Positions 43,076-51,258 of a stretch of DNA of 64,000 bases are shown one piece after another (within the stretch, counting starts at the first letter, position 1; the number at the start of each line of letters is the position of its first letter). The position numbers and the translations under genes are program-made. This DNA is from Planctomycetota bacterium (lineage in GTDB: Bacteria; Planctomycetota; UBA1135; GCA-002686595). The notes beneath the pieces were generated by a model. The model was not told where the DNA came from. It ran no database searches and saw only the letters and a program-made list of their open reading frames with translations. Location: NCBI GenBank assembly GCA_020638835.1, contig JACKHV010000004.1, forward strand, positions 367,475-431,474, given 5' to 3'.

Positions 43076-43534
43076 TCAGCTCGTCGAGTGCCGCCGCCGC
43101 CGGACGCGCGCGATGGCGGCGTCCAGGGCGGCGGCGAAGCTCTCGCCGAGCAAAGACTCGGCGAGCTCCTGGGCACGCTGCCAGGCCGGGAGCGCCGCGC
43201 GGAGCCTGGCCCGCCCCTCCGCCGTCAGCTCGAGGCCCCCGGAGGCCGCGGCGGCGACCAGGCCCGCCTTCCGCAGCCGCGCGAGGGTCCGCGAGAGGGT
43301 CGACTTCTCCATGCGCAGCGGGCGTCCGAGCTCCGCCGCCGACGTGCCGGGCCGATTGGCGAGGGCCACGAGCAGGGTGAACTGACTGGGGCCCAGGCCC
43401 AGCGGGCGCAGTTGGGAGCGGTAGACGCCGTCCACGGCGCGGTGGAGGAGCTTCACCCGCAGGGAGAGGCACACGCCGGGCACCTCGCCGGGCCGGGGCG
43501 GCGCGGTTGTACGTGCAACATCGGGGTCCCCCAC
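43076..43534 (-). CDS. MarR family transcriptional regulator
   Basis: This protein of about 152 residues has the winged helix of MarR regulators: helix LLHRAVDGVYRSQLRPLG, LGPSQFTLLVALANRPG, the recognition region TSAAELGRPLRMEKSTLSRTLARLRKAGLV and the wing GGLELTAEGRARLRAALPAW. The start is uncertain. A GTG at 43534 gives a family-typical length. A GTG at 43483 would place a palindromic GTTGTACGTGCAAC just upstream of the gene as an operator. A Cys (VCLSL) near the N-terminus might sense oxidants, as in OhrR, but this is speculative. It is divergent from the ECF sigma gene at 43765. Confidence 0.82.
   Translation of the reverse strand: MGDPDVARTTAPPRPGEVPGVCLSLRVKLLHRAVDGVYRSQLRPLGLGPSQFTLLVALANRPGTSAAELGRPLRMEKSTLSRTLARLRKAGLVAAAASGGLELTAEGRARLRAALPAWQRAQELAESLLGESFAAALDAAIARVRRRRHSTS
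43506..43519. promoter_or_regulatory. palindrome GTTGTACGTGCAAC, possible MarR operator
   Basis: The 14-bp palindrome has one mismatched pair and the symmetry of MarR/OhrR binding sites. It would be an upstream operator only if the MarR gene begins at 43483. Otherwise it lies in the first codons. Confidence 0.3.
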
Positions 43535-43606
43535 AGGGGCCCAGACCGCCTTCGCGCCCGTCCGGTTCGCGCCGAAGCCGCCACAAGTGCTGAATCGGGA
43601 CGGATT

Positions 43607-43638
43607 TGGAACGGGATGTCGCTTTCGGTCCGAAAGCG
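43607..43638 (+). promoter_or_regulatory. GGAAC/GTC promoter-like element overlapping a 19-bp palindrome
   Basis: GGAAC starts at 43608 and GTC at 43628, 15 nt apart, similar to ECF promoters. The GTC lies in the centre of a perfect palindrome at 43620-43638 (CGCTTTCGG T CCGAAAGCG). It could combine an autoregulated sigma promoter with a repressor site for the divergent MarR protein. Confidence 0.35.
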
Positions 43639-43764
43639 CGCCCGGGCCGTGCGGGCCCGGCGGGTGGACGACGCTTCGTGGTGGAACGGGGAGGGAGCCC
43701 GACCGGGCCCCACCCCTCCCGAGGAGCCCCGGCCCGTTCCGGGGCGGCACAGAGAGGAATCCAC

Positions 43765-44397
43765 ATGTCGAACACGAACCGACCCACGAAGGCGAACCCG
43801 GCCGGAACGAACGTCAGCCTGCCCGCTGACTGGGAGGGCTTCGTGCGCGAGCTGCAAGCTCACGAGCCGGAGGCGCTGGCGCGCTTCTTCGACCTCTACT
43901 TCGACCGCGTGTACGGGCACGTCCGCGGGCTGATCGGTGATCAGCAGCTGGCGGAGGACCTGACGCAGGACGTCTTCCTGAACGTCTACCGGCGCATCGA
44001 GTCGTACGATCCGCAGCGCGACATCCTGCCCTGGTTGCACACGATCGCGACGAACAAGGTGCGCGACTACTGGCGCTCGCGCCGGCACGCGGACTCGCAG
44101 CGGGAGTCGAGCATCGACGTGGAGGACTCCGCGCAGCACCTGCCCTCGGAGGAAGACGGTCCGCACGTCGCGCTCGAGAGCGACGAGGTCGCGACGCGCG
44201 TGCGCCAGGCCGTGGCGTCCTTGCCGAAGGGCATGCGCGACACGGTGATCATGCGGGCGTTCGAGGGCATGCCCTTCAAGCAGATCGGCGAGATCCTCGG
44301 CCGCAACGAGGCCGCGGTGCGCAAGCGCTACTCGCGCGCGCTCGACCTGCTGCAGGCACGTCTGGGTTCGCAGATGTCTCCCGTGACCGCGGCTTGA
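43765..44397 (+). CDS. ECF-type RNA polymerase sigma factor
   Basis: This 210-residue sigma factor has region 2 (about 35-105: FFDLYFDRVYGHVRGLIGD, LAEDLTQDVFLNVYRRI, LPWLHTIATNKVRDYW) and region 4 (about 145-200: LPKGMRDTVIMRAFEGMPF then KQIGEILGRNEAAVRKRYSRA). An acidic linker lies between them. The ATG at 43765 follows an AGAGAGGA ribosome binding site; the longer upstream frame is rejected for lack of one. No anti-sigma gene follows. The gene downstream is convergent moxR. The neighbouring divergent MarR gene may share the control region. Confidence 0.92.
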   Translation: MSNTNRPTKANPAGTNVSLPADWEGFVRELQAHEPEALARFFDLYFDRVYGHVRGLIGDQQLAEDLTQDVFLNVYRRIESYDPQRDILPWLHTIATNKVRDYWRSRRHADSQRESSIDVEDSAQHLPSEEDGPHVALESDEVATRVRQAVASLPKGMRDTVIMRAFEGMPFKQIGEILGRNEAAVRKRYSRALDLLQARLGSQMSPVTAA

Positions 44398-44431
44398 GTC
44401 ACGCCGCGGCGCGCGGGTCGCGCCTGAGTGA

Positions 44432-44469
44432 GAACGGCACCTCTTCCGGGATCGGAAGGGGTGCCGTTC
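44432..44469. terminator. 16-bp hairpin between convergent sigma and moxR
   Basis: The arms starting GAACGGCACC pair over 16 bp with one wobble around a 6-nt loop GGGATC. The convergent position supports a bidirectional terminator. Confidence 0.65.
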
Positions 44470-44488
44470 GCGTTCGAGGCGGCGGTGT

Positions 44489-45474
44489 TCAGCCGCGTGA
44501 AGCTTCGACCGCGGCCGCGACCAGCGCGTCCGGGCGCACACCCGAGGCTTCGCCCTCGTAGCCGAGCAGGATGCGGTGCCGCAGCGCCGGTGCAGCGACG
44601 GCGTCGAGGTCGTCGTCGGTGACGTGCAGCCTGCCCGCGAGGAAGGCGCGGGAGCGGGCCGCGAGCAGGATGGCTTGTCCGCCGCGGGGCTCGCGCCGTG
44701 GCGCACGCAGCGGCGGATCAGGTCGGGCGCTTCGTCCGAGTCCGCGTGCGTTGCGCGCACGAGGCGCGCGATGCGGCGGAGGATGGCCTTCGAGGCCGGC
44801 AGCGTGTCGACCAGCGCTTGGATCTCGAGCACGCGCGCGGCGTCGAGCAGCGCGTCGGGTTCGGAGGGCGCGCGGCTGTGCGTGTCCTCGAGGATGCGCA
44901 CCAGGTCGTCGGCGCTGGGCGCGGCCACGTCGATCTTGAGCAGGAAGCGGTCGAGCTGGGCTTCGGGAAGGGGGTACGTGCCCTCCATCTCGAGCGGGTT
45001 CTGGGTCGCGATCACGAAGAAGGGATCGGGCAGCGGGCGCGTCTCGCCGAAGACGGTGACCTGGTGCTCCTGCATCGCCTCGAGCAGCGCCGACTGCGTG
45101 CGCGGCGTCGCGCGGTTCACTTCGTCGGCGAGCAGCACGTGCGTGAAGATCGGACCTTCCTGGAAGCGGAAGTGGCGGCGACCGGCGTCGTCCTCCTCGA
45201 GCAGGCGCGCGCCGAGGATGTCCGCGGGCATCAGGTCGGGCGTGAACTGGACGCGGCGGAAGTCCATGCCGAGCGCGGCGGCGACGGCGCGGACGAGCGT
45301 CGTCTTGCCGAGCCCCGGCGCGCCTTCGATCAGGGCGTTGCCGCCCGCCAGCAGGCACAGCAGGAGTTGCTCGAGCGCGTCCTCCGCGCCGAGGAAGCGC
45401 TCGGCGATGCGCGCGCGCAGCTGATCACAGGCGGAGCGGTGGCGCTCGAGCTTGGCTTCGTCGACTTGGTTCAC
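44489..45474 (-). pseudogene. MoxR family AAA ATPase with one frameshift
   Basis: Residues up to about 260 are in one frame with Walker A GAPGLGKTT (51-59), Walker B HVLLADEVNRA, sensor I VIATQNPLEMEGTYPLPEAQ and DRFLLKIDV. After RRCVRHGASP the coding continues in another frame with GGQAILLAARSRAFLAGR, LHVTDDDLDAVAAPALRHR and a stop at 44489. The break lies in a C-run at about 44686-44689 where one base seems missing. Repaired, it is a normal MoxR of about 328 residues. These ATPases act as chaperones for maturation of other complexes, usually next to DUF58/VWA genes, which are absent here. The GTG start overlaps the upstream HAD gene stop by 4 bases. Confidence 0.8.
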
Positions 45475-46169
45475 GTGGCCTCCTGCAGGATCCTAGCGCG
45501 CAAGTCGGCGAGAGAGGTCACCCGCTCGCCGACGAAGTCGCGGCACGCGTCGGCGTGGTCGACGAGGATCGCCCGCAGACCCGCGGATCGGGCGCCCGCG
45601 TAGTCGAGCTCGGGCTCGTCTCCGGCGTGCAAGGCCTCGGAGGCGGGGACGCCGGCGAGGTCGAGCGCCTCCTGGAAGATGGCGGGCTCGGGCTTCTCCG
45701 CGCGAACCAGCGAGGAGACAACGAAGCCGTCCACGAGGTCGGCGACCCCCAGGCCCTCGAACAGCTCTTCCAAGCGCTCGCTCCAGTTCGACAGGATTCC
45801 CACGAAGAGCCTCGAACGCGCCAGCTCGACCAGCAGTTCGCGAGAATCCTGGTAGAGGCGGAATTGGCCGGGATCGGAGAAGCACGCCAAGAGCTCCGCC
45901 TGCAGCTCCGGAAGCTCGGCTTCAGCGAGGCCCAGCCGTCCGACGAAGATGGACTGGATGAAGGCCTCGAACCACGCCTCGCTGTAGCGGAACGCACCGT
46001 TCAGCACGCGTGGGAGTTGTCGGCGCGCGTCGGACATGCAGCGCGCCATGAACTCGTCTTCGACCTCGAGGCCGCGCCGGCGACCGGCGGCCGCGTACAT
46101 CGCCGCGCGGCTCGTGCGCTCGGTGACGAGAGTCCGCCCCGCGTCGAGGAAAACAGCCTTGAGCGTCAT
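45471..46169 (-). CDS. HAD superfamily hydrolase
   Basis: This 232-residue haloacid dehalogenase-like phosphatase has motif I as AVFLDAGRTLV (DAG form, as in HDHD3-like members), motif II GILSNWSERL, motif III lysine in VRAEKPEPAIFQEAL and motif IV LHAGDEPELDYAGARSAGL. A helical cap lies between motifs I and II. The second Asp of the usual DxD is replaced by Gly, as in some family members that still work. The ATG at 46169 is used because the fold starts at MTLKAVFLD. It is cotranscribed with moxR. The substrate is unknown, probably a small phosphorylated metabolite. Confidence 0.85.
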   Translation of the reverse strand: MTLKAVFLDAGRTLVTERTSRAAMYAAAGRRRGLEVEDEFMARCMSDARRQLPRVLNGAFRYSEAWFEAFIQSIFVGRLGLAEAELPELQAELLACFSDPGQFRLYQDSRELLVELARSRLFVGILSNWSERLEELFEGLGVADLVDGFVVSSLVRAEKPEPAIFQEALDLAGVPASEALHAGDEPELDYAGARSAGLRAILVDHADACRDFVGERVTSLADLRARILQEAT

Positions 46170-46193
46170 CGTCGTGAAACGAGAATAGGCAGC

Positions 46194-47183
46194 GTGAAGT
46201 CTTCGACCAAGCTCGGGCTCCTCGCCCTCTGGACCGTCGCCGGTCTTTCGCTGGCGTCCTGCGGCTCGAGCCGTAGCGCGGCGGACGAGCTTCCCGACGT
46301 GATCACGCCCGAGCTCGCGCGGGCGAGCGAGAAGGCGCGTCAATACGAGCGCGGCGCAGAGCTCTGGGGTCGCTTGCACTTGGACGGCGGCGGACGCCAG
46401 CTGGAACCCTACTTGGGCTGCGGACGCTGCCTCCTACGCATGGGCGACGTTCGCGGAGCCTGCTCGATCGTCGAGCAGGGCATCGCCCGCTTCCCGCGCG
46501 AGGTCGAGCTCTACTTGCTGCACGGCGAGATCCTGAGCACGGCGAACTTCCACCGGGCCGCAGAGCGCTGCTACGAGACCGCCGTCGGCCTCGACGAACG
46601 CTCGCACGCGTCGCAGCTGGGCTTGGGTCGCGTGCGCGTCGAGCTGGGCCTCAGCCACAAGGCGCTCGAGCCGTTGGAGCGCGCCCTTGCGCTGGAGCCC
46701 GACGACGTCGAGACCTTGCGCCTCTTCGCCTCGGCCGCCGAGGACGCGGGCTACGAAGAGCGTGCCTTCGAGGCGCGTCGGCACCTGCTCGAGATCGAGC
46801 AGAACCCTCCCGCGTACCACTACGTCAGCGCCGCTCGACTCGCGTTCTACCCGCGCGTCCGACAGCGCTACCCGGACTCGCTGGCGCAAGCGCGGCCGTG
46901 GATCGAGCGCGCGATCGAGCTCGACCCGCAGAACTCCGAAGCGCACTACCTGCTCGCGTGCGACCTCCAGCAGAGCGGCGCACACGATGCCGCGCGCTCA
47001 GCGCTGCTGCGCTCGGTGGAGGTCGATCCCGGCAACCTCGAGGCGCTCAGCGAGCTCGCCGAGCACTACCACGCCTTCGGGGACGCCGAACAAGCCGACC
47101 GCTTCGCGCGCATGGCCCTCGCGCTCGAGCACGACCGCCGCCGTCGCGCGACCCTCGAGACCTTCCTGATCGAGCCGCGCTGA
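46194..47183 (+). CDS. TPR-repeat lipoprotein
   Basis: This 329-residue protein starts at a GTG with a signal peptide and lipobox SLASC (Cys about 22). At least six tetratricopeptide repeats follow from about residue 50 to the end (for example EPYLGCGRCLLRMGDVRGAC, GRVRVELGLSHKALEPLERA, DDVETLRLFASAAEDAGY, EAHYLLACDLQQSGAHDAAR, GNLEALSELAEHYHAFGDAE). Such proteins usually scaffold envelope complexes. It is divergent from the HAD gene with a 24-nt gap and convergent with a small acidic protein gene. Confidence 0.85.
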   Translation: MKSSTKLGLLALWTVAGLSLASCGSSRSAADELPDVITPELARASEKARQYERGAELWGRLHLDGGGRQLEPYLGCGRCLLRMGDVRGACSIVEQGIARFPREVELYLLHGEILSTANFHRAAERCYETAVGLDERSHASQLGLGRVRVELGLSHKALEPLERALALEPDDVETLRLFASAAEDAGYEERAFEARRHLLEIEQNPPAYHYVSAARLAFYPRVRQRYPDSLAQARPWIERAIELDPQNSEAHYLLACDLQQSGAHDAARSALLRSVEVDPGNLEALSELAEHYHAFGDAEQADRFARMALALEHDRRRRATLETFLIEPR

Positions 47184-47191
47184 TCCGCCGG

Positions 47192-47431
47192 TCAGCCCTG
47201 GCAGATCGACGCGACCAGCTCGTCGAGCTTCTCGGTCAGCTCGTCGGCGAAGTCGTCACCGAAGTCGACCGCGAGCACGTCGATCTCTTCGAAGGTGTAG
47301 CGACCGGTGCTGCGACTGAAGGGGATGCCGTACTCCCACTTGTTGCCATCGGACGCGTGGATGATGACCTCGATCTGGTCGTCGCCCTCGACGGGTTTGA
47401 TCTCGTAGCTGTCGACGGTGTACTCGCTCAT
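47192..47431 (-). CDS. small acidic protein of unknown function
   Basis: This 79-residue protein is strongly acidic, with a likely beta-rich first half (YTVDSYEIKPVEGDDQIEVI, NKWEYGIPFS) and a helical end (FADELTEKLDELVASICQ). It has no signal peptide or metal motif; one Cys is near the C-terminus. The ATG at 47431 is favoured because the preceding codons of the longer frame are Arg/Pro-rich. Reading of codons and length are consistent with a real gene. The function is not recognised. Confidence 0.6.
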   Translation of the reverse strand: MSEYTVDSYEIKPVEGDDQIEVIIHASDGNKWEYGIPFSRSTGRYTFEEIDVLAVDFGDDFADELTEKLDELVASICQG

Positions 47432-47495
47432 GTCGCTCGTGGGGGGCGGGGGCCTTCGAAGGCGCACATCCTACGCGGGCGGAGCTCGGAAGGGT

Positions 47496-48287
47496 TCACC
47501 CCTCTCCGCCCTCCGCCGTGAATCGGGCCTGGATGTCCTGGCTCTCCTCGATCGAGGAACGGCCGTGGTGCAGGCCGACGCAGAGTTCGTGCGTCGCGTC
47601 GCCCTCGTGCCCACCCTTGCGCTTGGCCAGCGCCAGGAGGTCTTCTTCGAGCCCGTACGACAACAACTGGTCGCCCTCGGACAGCACGGTGTCAGGTCCC
47701 GGCGTCGCGAGGGTCACTCCGCTCGCGCGCGTCACGTTCAGGACGAGCACGCCCTCGTCGGTCAGGCGCAGCTCGCGCAGGCTGCGGCCGTCCATCCAGC
47801 CCCCCGCGATCACTTGCACGTTCGAGATCGAGTAGCCCTTGTCGACGCGCAGCAGCTCGGCGTAGTCGTGCACGAGCGACCCGTAGCGCTTGCCGAGAGC
47901 CTTCATCACGCCGCGCTCGATCAGCGGGTCGAAGACCTTCCAGCCGAACAGCGCCACGATCGTCACGACGCCTGCGACGACGACGATCAGCTCTTGTCCC
48001 AGCTGCTCGGTCGTCGACTGCGTGACGACCGAGATCACCGAGACGAGACCGGAACCGAGGCCGAAGTAGCCCAGCATCATCAGGGTGCTGATGATGCGCC
48101 TGCGAACGGGATGACTGGTGACCTTCTCGGACTCGCTCGTCGTGAAGCCGACCCCGAGGAAGGACGAGAGCGCTTGGAATCGCGCCACTTCCTTCGAGAG
48201 CCCGGTGAACGACAACGCCATCGACCCCGCCCGGACGCAGGAGACCGAGAGCAGGATGATGAGGAGGAGCGAGAAGGTCGTGATCAT
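47496..48287 (-). CDS. membrane protein with TrkA C-terminal (RCK_C) domain
   Basis: This 263-residue protein has three predicted transmembrane segments (about 3-21, 66-90 and 98-118) and a cytoplasmic RCK_C/TrkA-C domain (about 160-230: MDGRSLRELRLTDEGVLVL, PGPDTVLSEGDQLLSYG). RCK_C domains bind small regulators such as nucleotides or cyclic di-AMP and gate cation transporters or channels. The membrane part lacks a K+ filter (TVGYG), so this may be a regulatory subunit or another cation or anion transporter. The gene overlaps the methyltransferase gene upstream by 4 bases (ATGA). Confidence 0.75.
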   Translation of the reverse strand: MITTFSLLLIILLSVSCVRAGSMALSFTGLSKEVARFQALSSFLGVGFTTSESEKVTSHPVRRRIISTLMMLGYFGLGSGLVSVISVVTQSTTEQLGQELIVVVAGVVTIVALFGWKVFDPLIERGVMKALGKRYGSLVHDYAELLRVDKGYSISNVQVIAGGWMDGRSLRELRLTDEGVLVLNVTRASGVTLATPGPDTVLSEGDQLLSYGLEEDLLALAKRKGGHEGDATHELCVGLHHGRSSIEESQDIQARFTAEGGEG

Positions 48288-48958
48288 TCGACCGCGGGGC
48301 GGTAGACGACGAAGTCGTGGTAGGGGTGGCTTTCGAAGCGCTCGAGCTCGGTCCAGCCGGCGGCGCTCATCTCGAGCTCCAGCTGGCCCGCCGCGAGCTT
48401 GTGGTCCGCCGGCGGACCGATCGGGAGGTCTCCGGGCTTGTACTCGAGCACGGCGAGGCGGCCGTCGGGCTTCAAGCTGTGCTTGAGCTTGCGCAGGTAG
48501 ACCTCACGATCGTCGATGTGGTGGAAGGTGTCGACGATCAGCACCAGGTCGAGTCTGGCGGGTGGGAAGTGCGGATCCTGGTAGGACGCGAGCACCGGGA
48601 TCACGTTCGCCAGCTCGGCTTGGGCGAGGCGCTCGCGCAGACGATCGAGCTGCGCAGGCTCGATGTCCGAGGCGAACACGAGTCCGTCGGGGCACGCCGT
48701 CGCGAGCGGCAGGCTGAAGGTCCCTGGCCCGCAGCCCAGGTCGCCGACCCAGGCGTCGCGTGGTAGGCCGAGCTGCCGGATCGCGAGTCCGACCTGCAGC
48801 GACTCGACACGGCGCTCGCTCTCGAGCATGTCGATGTAGTGCTCGACGTCCTCGGGTCCGTGCAGGTCGCGATTCTCGGGCGTCTTCCAGGTCGTCTCGC
48901 ACGCGGTCAAGGAACAGGCGGCGAGGACGGCGACGAGGAACGATTGGTAGTTGTGCAT
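48284..48958 (-). CDS. lipoprotein-type class I SAM methyltransferase
   Basis: This 224-residue protein is unusual in combining an N-terminal signal peptide and lipobox SLTAC (Cys20) with a standard Rossmann methyltransferase fold: motif I VGDLGCGPGTFSLPLA, acidic residue in VFASDIEPAQL, and post-motif region VDTFHHIDDREVYLRKLKHSLKPDGRL. Methyltransferases need cytoplasmic S-adenosylmethionine, so a periplasmic location would be odd. It may be retained in the cytoplasm, use imported SAM or bind another ligand. The gene begins the two-gene unit with the TrkA-C membrane protein. Confidence 0.78.
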   Translation of the reverse strand: MHNYQSFLVAVLAACSLTACETTWKTPENRDLHGPEDVEHYIDMLESERRVESLQVGLAIRQLGLPRDAWVGDLGCGPGTFSLPLATACPDGLVFASDIEPAQLDRLRERLAQAELANVIPVLASYQDPHFPPARLDLVLIVDTFHHIDDREVYLRKLKHSLKPDGRLAVLEYKPGDLPIGPPADHKLAAGQLELEMSAAGWTELERFESHPYHDFVVYRPAVE

Positions 48959-49038
48959 TGCGCGTTAGGAGCTTGACCGCCGGAGGGGGGTGCGCGGATT
49001 CTAGCTCGCGCGCGCCCCGGGATGGAGGCGCAGCGAAG

Positions 49039-50976
49039 ATGCCGCAGACGCTCATCGAACAGATCGCCCAGGCGCACGCCGAGGGCTTGCCTGCCGGACG
49101 CGTCGTACGCTCCGGTGACGTCCTGCGCGTGCGGCCGGCGCACCTGATGACGCACGACAACACGGGCGCCGTGATCCCGAAGTTCAGGGCGCTCGGGGCG
49201 CAGCGCGTCGCCGACCCGCGCCAGGTCGTGATCACGCTCGACCACGACGTGCAGAACCGCGGCGCGGCGAACCTCGCGAAGTACGCCGCCATCGAGGCGT
49301 TCGCGCGCGAGCAGGGTGTCGACTTCCACCCCGCCGGTCGCGGCATCGGCCACCAGGTGCTGTGCGAGGAAGGCTACGTGCTGCCCGGCTCGATGGTCGT
49401 CGCCTCCGACAGTCATTCGAACCTGTACGGAGGGCTCGGCGCGCTCGGAACTCCCGTCGTGCGTAGCGACGCGGCGGGCATCTGGGCGACGGGCGAGACC
49501 TGGTACCGCGTGCCGCCGCTCACGCGCGTCGTGCTCGAGGGCGAGCTGCGCGACGGAGCGACGGGGAAGGACGTGATCCTCGCGCTCTGCGGTCACTTCG
49601 CCGCGGACGAGGTGCTCGGGCATGGCGTCGAGTTCAACGGCCCCGGCGTCGCGAGCTTGTCCGTCGACGAGCGCCTGACGATCGCGAACATGACGACGGA
49701 GTGGGGGGCGCTCGCCGGCGTCTTCCCTTGCGACGTCCGACTGCTCGACTGGCTCACGGATCGCTCGCAGCGGCTCGAGCGCGCCGGCCGTCCGACGCAC
49801 GGCTTGACGCGCGCGAAGCTCCTCGAGCTGCGAAGCGATCCGCCGCGCGCGCAAACCGGCGCCGAGTACGCGCAGACGATCCGCTTGAACCTCGCCGCGG
49901 TGCGTCCGTCCGTCGCGGGCCCCGACGCCGTGAAGGCGTGGCGGCCGCTCGACGACTTCGAGCGCGAGCACGTTCCGGTGCACAAGGCGTACCTGCTGTC
50001 GTGCGTCAACGGACGCGCGGACGACCTGAGCGCCGCCGCGCGGATCCTGGACGGGCGGCGCGTCGCCGACGGCGTGCAGCTCTTCGTCGCGGCGGCCTCG
50101 AGCGAGGTCGAGGCGGAGCTGCGCGCGCGCGGAGACTGGCAACGCCTCGCCGATGCAGGCGCGCGCTTTCTCCCCGCGGGTTGCGGCCCGTGCATCGGTC
50201 TCGGCGAAGGACTGCTCGAGCCCGGCGAGGTCGGCATCTCCGCGACGAACCGCAACTTCAAGGGGCGCATGGGCGACCGCAGCGCGAGCTGTTACCTCGC
50301 GAGCCCGCAGGTCGTCGCGTCGAGCGCGCTGGCGGGCCGCATCAGCGGCCGCGCCCTGCCCGCCGCGGGCGAGCTCGCGAGGCTCGAGCGTCACACGCCC
50401 GCGCCGCGCGAAGCGGCTCTCGACCTGCACCCGGGCTTCCCGCGCACGCTCGGCGGTCCGCTCGTGTTCCTCGACGTCGACGACCTGAACACCGACGGGA
50501 TCTACTCGAAGGACTGGACCTACCGCGACGACCTCGGGCCGGCGGAAGAGGCGTCGCACGCGATGGAGAACCACGATCCCCGCTTCCGCTCGATCGCGCG
50601 ACCCGGCGACGTACTGGTCGCCGGGAGCAACTTCGGCAGCGGCTCGTCGCGCGAGCAGGCCGCGACCTGCTTGAAGCACTTCGGCATCGCGCTCGTCATC
50701 GCCGCTTCCTTCAGCGAGACCTACAAGCGCAATGCCTTCAACAACGGCTTCTGCTGCCTGGAGAGTCCGCAGCTCGTCGCGTGGTTGCGTGAGCAATTCC
50801 CGGACGCACCACCCACGCTGCGCACGGGGGAGACCGTCGAGGTGGATGTCGCGCGCTCGCGCCTGCGCGTCGCCGAGCGCGAGTTCGACGTCGAGCCCCT
50901 GGGCGCCGTCGCACAGGAACTCGTCGCGGTCGGTGGGCTGGCCGAGCTCGTGCGACGGCGTCTGGAGCGCTGCTGA
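49039..50976 (+). CDS. single-chain homoaconitase / isopropylmalate isomerase-like enzyme
   Basis: This 645-residue member of the aconitase superfamily carries the large and small subunits in one chain. The 4Fe-4S ligands are in LLSCVNGRADDL and AGCGPCIGLGEG. Further motifs are VLPGSMVVASDSHSN, the swivel-domain GSNFGSGSSREQAATCL with the substrate Arg, and NNGFCCLES. The SCVN/RADDLSAAA pattern and the chain fusion resemble fungal-type Lys4 homoaconitases, which turn homocitrate into homoisocitrate in alpha-aminoadipate lysine synthesis. A leucine-pathway or other tricarboxylate role is possible. The ATG at 49039 fits the conserved start. It is divergent from the methyltransferase gene. Confidence 0.82.
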   Translation: MPQTLIEQIAQAHAEGLPAGRVVRSGDVLRVRPAHLMTHDNTGAVIPKFRALGAQRVADPRQVVITLDHDVQNRGAANLAKYAAIEAFAREQGVDFHPAGRGIGHQVLCEEGYVLPGSMVVASDSHSNLYGGLGALGTPVVRSDAAGIWATGETWYRVPPLTRVVLEGELRDGATGKDVILALCGHFAADEVLGHGVEFNGPGVASLSVDERLTIANMTTEWGALAGVFPCDVRLLDWLTDRSQRLERAGRPTHGLTRAKLLELRSDPPRAQTGAEYAQTIRLNLAAVRPSVAGPDAVKAWRPLDDFEREHVPVHKAYLLSCVNGRADDLSAAARILDGRRVADGVQLFVAAASSEVEAELRARGDWQRLADAGARFLPAGCGPCIGLGEGLLEPGEVGISATNRNFKGRMGDRSASCYLASPQVVASSALAGRISGRALPAAGELARLERHTPAPREAALDLHPGFPRTLGGPLVFLDVDDLNTDGIYSKDWTYRDDLGPAEEASHAMENHDPRFRSIARPGDVLVAGSNFGSGSSREQAATCLKHFGIALVIAASFSETYKRNAFNNGFCCLESPQLVAWLREQFPDAPPTLRTGETVEVDVARSRLRVAEREFDVEPLGAVAQELVAVGGLAELVRRRLERC

Positions 50977-50981
50977 CTGGT

Positions 50982-51236
50982 TCAGTCGGCGGAGAGGAGG
51001 GTCGCGGGCCAAACCGAATCGAAGATGGCCTCCGCGGCACGATTCGAAGCACGCACCGCTTCTGCATCCGGCGCTTCGTAGTGGCAGAGCATTCGGCAGC
51101 GATCCGCGGACAAGAAGCTCCGTACCCACGTCACGCCGTACTCTTCGAGGCACGGGCCCAGGCGCTCCATGACGGCGGCCAGGGACTCGTCGGAGAGGGG
51201 GGCGTCGAAGGTTCGTTCCACGATCAGCGTGCTCAT
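50982..51236 (-). CDS. DUF4242 family small protein
   Basis: This 84-residue single-domain ferredoxin-fold protein has the family pattern IVERTFDAPLSDESL, CLEEYGVTWVRSFLSADRCRM, CHYEAPDAEAVR and AIFDSVWPATL. DUF4242 proteins include nickel-binding members and regulators with a ferredoxin-like fold. Three cysteines may be ligands. The gene converges on the homoaconitase gene with a 5-nt gap and sits just downstream of the SARP-like regulator in the same direction. Confidence 0.85.
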   Translation of the reverse strand: MSTLIVERTFDAPLSDESLAAVMERLGPCLEEYGVTWVRSFLSADRCRMLCHYEAPDAEAVRASNRAAEAIFDSVWPATLLSAD

Positions 51237-51258
51237 GGTTCAGCTCCTGGTTAGTAGA

